DNA of 64,000 nucleotides from Myxococcales bacterium (GTDB lineage Bacteria; Myxococcota_A; UBA9042), in assembly GCA_947491025.1 (NCBI GenBank), contig CANLIC010000004.1:128199-192198 (forward strand), given 5' to 3'. Under the pieces are notes generated by a model that saw nothing but the letters and a program-made list of their open reading frames with translations, was not told where the DNA came from and made no database searches. The position numbers were made by a program, and so were the translations under genes. Every line of letters starts with the position of its first letter. The first letter of the stretch is position 1. Below, piece after piece: positions 42,754-51,800 of this stretch.

Positions 42754-44169
42754 ATGACGCACGCCATCGGACAGCTCTTGGATCTCACCATTGCGCGCAG
42801 CGACGAAGAGGGGTGTGGCGTCGCCCAGCTCGAAGCGCCGCACGGGCGCCCAGGCATGGTCGTCATCGTGCCCGGGGCCTTCCCTGGGGAGCAGGTGCGG
42901 GCGCGGATCGTCGCGAGATCTCGCCATCATCCCCGCATGTTCGGGCAGCTGGTCGAGGTGCTACAGCCGAGGCCGTCCCGCCGCGCGCCGCCATGTTCCG
43001 CCCACAGCGCCGCTGGCGGCCGCTGTGACGGCTGCGCTCTGATGGCCCTCGCGCCGCCCGCTCAGCGCGAGGTGCACCTGCAGCGCCTGCGGTCATTGGG
43101 CCTCGACGTCAGCCACATCGAGTTTCTCGACGATCCGTCGAGTGATGATGGTGGCGCCCTCGGCTACCGATACGCCGCCAAGCGCGTCGCCTTCGCCGAT
43201 GCCCGCGGCCGCCTCCGCCTCGGATCCTGGCGGCGCGGCGGTACCGGCTTCGCGCCGATGGCTGGGTGCCTGGTCGACCACCCCAGGATTCGCAGCGCTT
43301 TCGAACAGATCGAGAAGATCGCAGGCGCACTTGGCCTCAGCCCTGGCCGCTCGACGCCCGAGGGCGGCGGCGGCGATCTCTGCGCGGTCTGGGCCATGAC
43401 CGATGGCGAAGCAGTGCTCATCTCACTGCTCGTGCGCGGCGAAGACTCCGCGGCGGCGCGCGAGCTGCCGGCGCTCGTCCCCGGCATCGACGGTTGGGCC
43501 CGCGCGATCGCCAGCGACGGCAATGATCTGCGTGGCGGCGACTTGCAGCCGCTCAAGGGTCTACAGGCGCTGCGCCTGCGCGTGACCGACGCGAGCGCGC
43601 CCGCTGCTGAGCCCTCGCCCGGCGCGGAGGCTGACTCCGCCCTGGCGATCGAGGTACCCAACGGCGCGTTCCTGCAGCCCAACCCAGTCATGGCGCGGCG
43701 GGCTTGGCGCGCCCTGGTCTCCGAGTTCAACCTTGCCCCGCTACCGGCGATCGACTTCGCCGTGGACCTCTTCGCCGGCGCCGGCGCGACCACCGCCCTG
43801 CTGCGGCAGGTCGCGACCGAGGTGATGTCCGTCGAGGCCGCGCCCGCCGCCGCTGCTGCGCTCGGCGTGGCCCCGCGACGTGCCCTGGACGCCGTGCAAG
43901 CCCTGCGCGCCGAGGGGCGGACGCCTGCCCTGCTCGTCGCCAACCCGCCGCGTGCCGGACTCGGCCCTGCGCTTTGTGAGGCCATCGCCGCGCTCGGACC
44001 GCGACGATTGCACCTGATGAGCTGCAACCCCACGACGTTGCGACAAGATCTCGACAACCTCCCCGGCTACCGGCTGCTCGGCCTGCGCGCTTTCGACACG
44101 CTGCCGCAGACGGCCCATGTCGAGCTCGTCGCGCACCTGGCTCGGGCAGAGGAGGGCAGTACCTCATGA
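42754..44169 (+). CDS. TrmA/RlmD-family RNA (uracil-5-)-methyltransferase
   Basis: A 471-residue SAM-dependent methyltransferase. It has an N-terminal TRAM-like region, a Cys cluster for an iron-sulfur site ([18 protein letters not shown], with a later GCLVD), then [16 protein letters not shown], the SAM motif [17 protein letters not shown], the catalytic-Cys motif [11 protein letters not shown] and the final [11 protein letters not shown]. These methylate U at position 5 in 23S rRNA (RlmC/RlmD) or tRNA (TrmA); the Cys cluster favours RlmC/RlmD. Its stop overlaps the following lipoprotein start by four bases. Divergent from parC, 140 bases away. Confidence 0.87.
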   Translation: MTHAIGQLLDLTIARSDEEGCGVAQLEAPHGRPGMVVIVPGAFPGEQVRARIVARSRHHPRMFGQLVEVLQPRPSRRAPPCSAHSAAGGRCDGCALMALAPPAQREVHLQRLRSLGLDVSHIEFLDDPSSDDGGALGYRYAAKRVAFADARGRLRLGSWRRGGTGFAPMAGCLVDHPRIRSAFEQIEKIAGALGLSPGRSTPEGGGGDLCAVWAMTDGEAVLISLLVRGEDSAAARELPALVPGIDGWARAIASDGNDLRGGDLQPLKGLQALRLRVTDASAPAAEPSPGAEADSALAIEVPNGAFLQPNPVMARRAWRALVSEFNLAPLPAIDFAVDLFAGAGATTALLRQVATEVMSVEAAPAAAAALGVAPRRALDAVQALRAEGRTPALLVANPPRAGLGPALCEAIAALGPRRLHLMSCNPTTLRQDLDNLPGYRLLGLRAFDTLPQTAHVELVAHLARAEEGSTS

Positions 44170-45062
44170 TCTCACGGCCGACTTCTCCCAAGGCGCCGCG
44201 TCGCGCCTTGCTCCCCTCTGCGCTGCTGGCGGGAACGCTGCTGCTCGGCAGCGGCTGCGTCAGCTCGCCCCACCACCTGCAGCGCGCGCGCGCGCTCGAT
44301 CGCTGGCAGTTCGAGGCCGTTGTCGGCAGCGCGCTGCCTCTGTCGAGCCAGGTGTATGACGCGGCGCTCAAGGCCGTCGATGTCATCGAGCCGCGCGTCA
44401 CGACGGCCAAGAGCGGCGGCAAGGCGCTCAATGCGGCGGAGGTCCGCTCGCTGGTGGAGTCAGGCCTGGCGCTGATCCTGTTCACGCCTTTGCCGACCAC
44501 TGAGCTGTCGGCGCGCCTCGGCGTCGGCTACGGCGTCGACGTCGGCTTGCGCCTGTCCGGGCCGCGCACCCAGCTCGACGCCAAGTGGCAGGGGCTGCGG
44601 CAAGAGGAGCACGGCTTCGATGGCGCGCTGTCGCTCGGCGTCGGTCGCCACAGCCAGCCGGCCGAGTCCCTGCTCAGCTCGGTGTCCGACGTGTTCCAAG
44701 ATCTCAAGATCTTGGACTACAGCCGAACGGATATCGCGCTGATGGCGCTCCTTTCGCGCGACTTTGGTGACTTCGCAGCCATCACCGGCAGCTTCTTCTA
44801 CATGCACTCGGCGATCACCGTCGGCTCGTCCATCGACGAGAGTCTGGCCGAGGTGGGTGTCCAGGTCGGCGATCTCGTCGACGCCGGGCCGATGAGGCAG
44901 ATCGGCGGCGCCGTGGGGCTGCGCCTCGGCTACAAGTACGCGTGGGTGACCCTGGAGGTCGCCGTGGCGCACGTGCGCTTCCAACCGACGCTGGTCGGCC
45001 AGCTGGTCGATCAGTCAGGCTGGCTGGTCTCGCCCGCCCTCGGCGTCGTCGTCCGCTTCTAG
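44166..45062 (+). CDS. Hypothetical outer-membrane-type lipoprotein
   Basis: A 298-residue protein with the lipobox LLGSGC (Cys near 31). The chain alternates hydrophobic and polar residues with strands such as ELSARLGVGYGVDVGLRLS and GGAVGLRLGYKYAWVTLEV, and ends in Val-Arg-Phe, the usual C-terminal aromatic of outer-membrane beta-barrels. A barrel anchored by a lipid seems possible. No family is recognised. The start overlaps the methyltransferase stop (ATGA), so expression is coupled to an RNA-modification gene, which is odd for an envelope protein. Confidence 0.7.
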   Translation: MISRPTSPKAPRRALLPSALLAGTLLLGSGCVSSPHHLQRARALDRWQFEAVVGSALPLSSQVYDAALKAVDVIEPRVTTAKSGGKALNAAEVRSLVESGLALILFTPLPTTELSARLGVGYGVDVGLRLSGPRTQLDAKWQGLRQEEHGFDGALSLGVGRHSQPAESLLSSVSDVFQDLKILDYSRTDIALMALLSRDFGDFAAITGSFFYMHSAITVGSSIDESLAEVGVQVGDLVDAGPMRQIGGAVGLRLGYKYAWVTLEVAVAHVRFQPTLVGQLVDQSGWLVSPALGVVVRF

Positions 45063-45069
45063 CGATTCA

Positions 45070-45156
45070 ATCGCCACGGGCGATCTCGTATCCAATTCAA
45101 CGAAATCGGCTCGATCGTGGCTTGAGCGCGACGGCGACGACGACTTCGCTCAAGCC
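45070..45156. terminator. Two hairpins between convergent genes, possible bidirectional terminator
   Basis: First, ATCGCC/GGCGAT (45070-45075 and 45079-45084) with a 3-base loop stands eight bases after the plus-strand stop. Second, GGCTTGAGCG and CGCTCAAGCC (45119-45128 and 45147-45156) form a 10-bp perfect stem with an 18-base loop. The asnS stop lies 92 bases further. No long T run is present. Confidence 0.45.
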
Positions 45157-45247
45157 TGAAAGTGCCCTGCCAGTCCTGCGCCTTCGCGCCTCGCCTCGCT
45201 CGTCGAGGTCGTCGCGATGCCACCCTTTGAATCCGCTGACTTGGAGT

Positions 45248-46735
<1,488 letters not shown>

Positions 46736-46967
46736 GGCTGCCTCCAGGGGCGCGGCGAGTCGGGCACGCGCGGCGGGGAGGATTGCCGGCCCCGGGCGCG
46801 CCCGCAAGGGGCCCCCGGTGGCACGACGCCGTGCCGGGGACGCAGCGGCGCGCAGCGCCCCATCTCACCGCCGCCGCGCCACCCTCGTGACGCTGGCGAG
46901 CCGGCCTGGGCCGCGCTACCTTGTGGGCACCGACGCCGCTCGGCGCGGCCCTGGAGGCGACACGCGC

Positions 46968-48335
46968 ATGGCGGGCCCTAGCGGAACAGGCGAGGCGGGG
47001 CAGGGCAGGGCCACGGCGCTCGGCGTGGGCCGCAAGGGCTGGGTCCTGCGGCTCGTCGGCGCCGCATTCGCTCTCCTTGCGCTCGGCGCTGGCTGCGCAG
47101 GCGGCGACGATGGCGCCGAGGGCGATCCGCTCGCCGTCCCGCCGCTGAACGCCGTGCAGCGCGCCCGCATCCTGGCGATGTCGCCGCTGCCGCCGCTGCC
47201 GCCCTCCCCGAGCAATGCCTTTGCCGACGATGAAGCCGCTGCACGCCTGGGCCAGCGCTTCTTTTTCGACAAGGGCATGTCGGCCGACGGCAAGATCGCC
47301 TGCGCCACCTGCCACGCCCCCGACAAGGCCTTCGCCGACAACCTGCCGCGCGCCAAGGGCATCTTGGACGTGCCCCGCCACACGCCGACGGTCCTGCTGG
47401 CCGCCTACCAGCCGTGGCAGTTCTGGGACGGTCGCACCGACAGCCTCTGGTCCCAGGCGCTCGGCCCCGTGGAGTCGAGCAAGGAGCACGGCTTCGATCG
47501 CATGGCCGTCGCCCACCGCATCGCCGCGGTGTACGCCAAAGAGTGGACAGCCGTCTTCGGCGCGCTGCCGGCCCTCGACGACGCCAAGCGCTTTCCGCCG
47601 CACGCGCGCCCGGACGACGATCCCAAGGCCGCGTTGGCTCAGGTGTGGGCCGCCATGGCCGAGGCCGACCGCGCCAGTGTCGACGCCGTCTTCGTCCGAT
47701 TCGGCAAGGCGATCGAGGCCTACGAACGACGCCTGCGCACCACCGAGATCGCCCTCGACCGCTACGTCGAAGCCATCCGCGCGGGCGACCCAACCGGCGC
47801 CGGGGCCCTGTCCCAAGCCGCCGAGCGCGGCCTGCGCATCTTCGTCGGCAAGGGGCAGTGCGTGTTCTGCCACAACGGCCCGCGCCTCTCGAACGGCGCC
47901 TTCCACAACATCGGCCTCGATCAGCCCTCCGGCGCACCGGCCGAGGATCGCGGACGCTATGACGGCGCGCAGCAGCTCCAGGCATCGCCCTTCAACTGCC
48001 TGGGCGCCTTCAGCGATGCCGCTGGCCCTGAGCAGTGCGCCGAGCTGCCGTATTTGCGCCTCAAGGAGGCCGTGACGCTCGGCGCCTTCAAGACGCCCAG
48101 CCTGCGCAGCGTCGCCCGCACCGCCCCGTACATGCACGCCGGCCAGTACGCCACGCTGGCCGACGTCATCGATCACTACGACCACGCCTCCGACCACCTG
48201 GCGCCCATAGGCCCGCGCGAGTCCTTCCTTCAGTCCCTGAACCTGACGGCCCAGCAGCGCGAGGACCTGCGCGCATTTCTCGACACCCTCGACGCCCAGC
48301 CGGTCGACGACACCTGGTCCCGGAGCCCGCCATGA
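46968..48335 (+). CDS. Di-haem cytochrome c peroxidase family lipoprotein (CcpA/MauG-like)
   Basis: A 455-residue protein with the lipobox ALGAGC, so it is membrane- or surface-attached. Two haem-binding sites are visible: CATCH (Cys112, Cys115, His116) and CVFCH (Cys298, Cys301, His302). Conserved PTVLLAAYQPWQFWDGR and KTPSLRSVARTAPYMHAG fit the CcpA/MauG superfamily, which reduces hydrogen peroxide or oxidises protein residues. It is not possible to say which. GGAGG lies 10 bases before the ATG. The stop overlaps the next start by four bases. Confidence 0.92.
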   Translation: MAGPSGTGEAGQGRATALGVGRKGWVLRLVGAAFALLALGAGCAGGDDGAEGDPLAVPPLNAVQRARILAMSPLPPLPPSPSNAFADDEAAARLGQRFFFDKGMSADGKIACATCHAPDKAFADNLPRAKGILDVPRHTPTVLLAAYQPWQFWDGRTDSLWSQALGPVESSKEHGFDRMAVAHRIAAVYAKEWTAVFGALPALDDAKRFPPHARPDDDPKAALAQVWAAMAEADRASVDAVFVRFGKAIEAYERRLRTTEIALDRYVEAIRAGDPTGAGALSQAAERGLRIFVGKGQCVFCHNGPRLSNGAFHNIGLDQPSGAPAEDRGRYDGAQQLQASPFNCLGAFSDAAGPEQCAELPYLRLKEAVTLGAFKTPSLRSVARTAPYMHAGQYATLADVIDHYDHASDHLAPIGPRESFLQSLNLTAQQREDLRAFLDTLDAQPVDDTWSRSPP

Positions 48336-48817
48336 CGCGATCCGTCCGCCTCAGCCCCCCCGCCCTCTTGCGCGTAGGCGCCTTGGCCACCGCCGCGCTC
48401 GTTGCGCTGAGCGCTTGTGAGTCCGACGGACATGGCATGACCGGCCATGGCACGGGCGGCGAAGCGCAGCCGAAGACCGAGTCCTCGGGCAAGAGCAAGG
48501 CCGGGCGCTTTCAGCTCAGCTGGACGACGACCCCATCCCCCATCGTCGTCGGCGACCTGTTCACCGTCGACACCACGCTGCGCGATGCCAAGGGTGCGGC
48601 GGTCACAGGGGCCAAGGTCTCGCTCGACGCCTACATGCCAGCCCACATGCACGGCATGGAGGGCCTCAAGCCCGAAACCGAGGCGGTGGCGGCAACACCC
48701 GGCCTCTACCGGACCAAAGGCATGCGCTTCCAGATGCCGGGCCAGTGGGAGCTGCGCTGGACGGTGGAGGCCGGCGGCGAGAGCGACACGGCGGCGCTGG
48801 CGTTCTCGGCCGACTGA
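48332..48817 (+). CDS. Small YtkA/FixH-like lipoprotein
   Basis: A 161-residue protein translated with the peroxidase (ATGA overlap). Signal and lipobox ALSAC. The mature N-terminus is His/Met/Gly-rich (SDGHGMTGHGTGG), and the folded part, WTTTPSPIVVGDLFTVDTTLRD to GQWELRWTV, has the beta-sandwich of YtkA/FixH-like domains. The segment MPAHMHGMEG could bind copper, as such His/Met clusters often do, but this is inferred. In this family the domain sits next to haem or copper proteins. Confidence 0.7.
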   Translation: MTRSVRLSPPALLRVGALATAALVALSACESDGHGMTGHGTGGEAQPKTESSGKSKAGRFQLSWTTTPSPIVVGDLFTVDTTLRDAKGAAVTGAKVSLDAYMPAHMHGMEGLKPETEAVAATPGLYRTKGMRFQMPGQWELRWTVEAGGESDTAALAFSAD

Positions 48818-48884
48818 TTCCCTCGCCAGACGGCCGCGCGGCGCTTGATGCGCATGGGTCAAACCCCGCGCTTTGCGAAGGCGC

Positions 48885-51800
48885 CTAGAACTGGCCCCAG
48901 CTATCGGTCTGCTCGAAGCAGTAGAGGTGCGCCTTCTGCGCGCACTTCTGATCGCTGCAAGCCAGTGACCAATTGGCGTCCGTCGCCGTGGCCCTGCCGA
49001 CGCCGAGTCGGTACGACGTCGAAGTCGTGTTGGTCGTCCAGTAGGCACAGTAGTAGATCGACGTCGTGTTGGCGTCGTATTGGGTGCCGACTGCCGCGGT
49101 GCCGGTCCAGACCGCCGGCAACGCGCTGCCGCAGGCGGCGCTGGCGCTCGACGCCGTTGGACTGACCTTGTCACCGTTCTCGGTGACGTCGATGGCGTTG
49201 TCGAGCTTGCCGTCGATGAGGTCGTTGAAGTGGAGGGCCACCAGCGCGCCGTCGAGGCGGCGGTAGGGGACCGCCGACTTGCTGAAAGACGTGGTCGGCG
49301 TGACCCATGCGTTGCTCAAGTAGTGACTCATCCAGGCTTGCCAGACGCCGCCGAGCTTGGCCGCCGCGGCGGCCTGTTGGCACCGGGCGGTCGGTCCGCT
49401 GGGGCCGCCCATCGCTGCGTCGAAGACCTGCGATGTGACGAAAACGCGGCGCATCGGCGCGCACCCGATGCTGGTGTTGGCCTTGTAGAGGCAATCGCCG
49501 CTGAGCGCGTCGCAGCTGTCGAGGGTGCAGACGTTGCTGTCGTCGCAGTTCTTCGGCACGCCGCCGACGCAGGTGCCTTGGTTGCAGATGCGGTTGCTCA
49601 GGCAGGGCTTGCCGTCGATGCAGGCCGAGCCGTCGGCCACCTTGGTCGCGGTGCAGACGTCCTTGGCCTCATCGCAGGCGTCCAGGCTGCACTCGCTGCC
49701 ATCGCTGCAATCGTTGAACGGGGACGCCAGCTTGCGGATGCGGTGGTTGGTGCCGTCGGTGACGTACACCGCCTGCTTGCTGTCGATCGCGATGCCCCGC
49801 GGGGTGTTGAAGAGCGCGAGGTTCGCCGCTTCGTCGAGGAATCCGGCCTGGCCGCCCGCGATGGTGCTGACGTTGCCCTGGACGTCGATGAGCCGCAGCC
49901 GATGGTTGTTGGTGTCGGCGACCCACAGGCTGCCGTCACTGCCGACAGCGACGCCGTAGGGCGTGCTGAAGCTCGCCACCGCGGCCTTGCCATCGGCGAA
50001 CGACGGCTGGCCGCTGCCCGCGACGGTGGTCACGGTTCCGTCTGGCTCGATGCGCCGGATGCGGTGATTGGTGGAGTCGGCGACATACAGGTTGCCCTTG
50101 TTGTCCGCGTCGAGACCGCGTGGGTAGTAGAACGAGGCCGCGGCTCCCTTGCCGTCCTTCCACGTGGCGCCGCCGCTGCCGGCCAGGTTCAAGACCTTGG
50201 CCTGGCTGTCGATGGTGCGGATCCGGTGGTTGTAGGTGTCGGCCACGAACACGGTGCCAGCGTGGAAGGTGATGCCCTCCGGGTAGTAGAACGACGCTGC
50301 CGCGCCCGTGCCGTCCTGGAACGTCGCAGAGCCGCTGCCGGCGAACGTCGAGACAGTGCCGTCCGACTTGATGGCACGGATGCGGTGGTTGCCACGGTCG
50401 GCGACATATGCGCCGCCGCTGGCATCTGCCGCCACACCCGAGGGCGTGTTGAAGCGGGCCAGGAAGCCCTTGCCGTCGACAAAGCCGGCGGTCGCGTCGC
50501 CCGCCACCGTCACCACGACGCCCTTGGGCGTGATCTTGCGGATCGACTGACCACTGAAGTCGGTCGTCCAGACATTGCCGGCGGCATCGACGTCAATGCC
50601 TTGCGGCACGTTGAACTTGGCGTTGGCGCCCTTGCCGTCCTGGACACCGGCGACGGCCTGCCCGGCGAGGGTGAACACGTCGCGGGCGTCGCCGACGCAG
50701 CTGCCGTTGGTGCAGCGATCGTTGACCGTGCAGAACATGCCGTCGCTGCAGAGGCCATCGGTCGGCGAGAACACGCACTCGCCTGAGAAGATGTTGCAGC
50801 TGTCGATGCTGCAGTCATTGCCGTCGCTACACGCCTTGGCCTTGCCGCCCGCGCAGGCGCCGCTGCTGCCGCACACCTCGCCGACCGTGCAGGCGTTGCC
50901 GTCGTTGCAGGCGCCACCGACGCCGATGGGGGCGAAGCTGCACTTGCCGGTGCCCTTGTTGCAGGCGTCGAGGGTGCAAGCGACGCCGTCGCTGCAGACG
51001 ACCTTGGTCGTCGCGAGTTTGCGGATGCGGTGGTTGTTGCGATCGGCGATGAGGACCGAGCCATCCGGCGCCGCCTCGATGCCGGACGGCATGGAGTACT
51101 TGGCGTCGGCTGGCTTGCCCTCCGCGAAACCTACCGTGCTGCCGCTGACCGTGACCACTTCGCCGGTGGCGCTGATGCGGCGCACGCGGTGGCTGATGCG
51201 CTCGACCAGCAGCAAGTTGCCGTTGGCGTCGAACGCGACACCGGAGGGTCCGGAGAGCTGTGCCTTGTCGCCGATGCCGTCCGTTGTGCCCGAGGTGCCC
51301 GAGCCCGCCAGCGTGCCCACGACGCCGCTCGCGCCGATGCGCCGAACGCGGTGGTTGTTGTAGTCGGCGACCATCACCTCGCCCAAGGGGCTGAAGACGA
51401 CGTCGTAGGGCGTGTAGAAGCGGGCCGCGGCGCCCGGTCCGTCGAGGTAGCCCGCTGTGCCGCTGCCCGCAATGGTCGTGACCACGCCGTCCGCGTCGAT
51501 CCTGCGCACCCGGTGGTTGTTGGCGTCGGCGACGTAGACGTTGCCGAGGGGATCGACAGCGATGCCCTGCGGCGCCGAGAAGCGCGCCGAGGTGCCTTTG
51601 CCGTCGGCGAACGCAGCGCTGCCATCGCCAGCCAGCGTCGAGGTCGTGCCGTCGGCCAGCACCTTGCGAATGCGGTTGTTGCCGCGGTCGCAGACAAAGA
51701 TGTTGCCCTTGTTGTCGACCGCGACGCCGCTCGGCTGGTTGAGCTTGGCGGCGTTGCCTGGGCCGTCCTGGAAGCCGGCGCCCGCAGCGCCCACCAGCGT

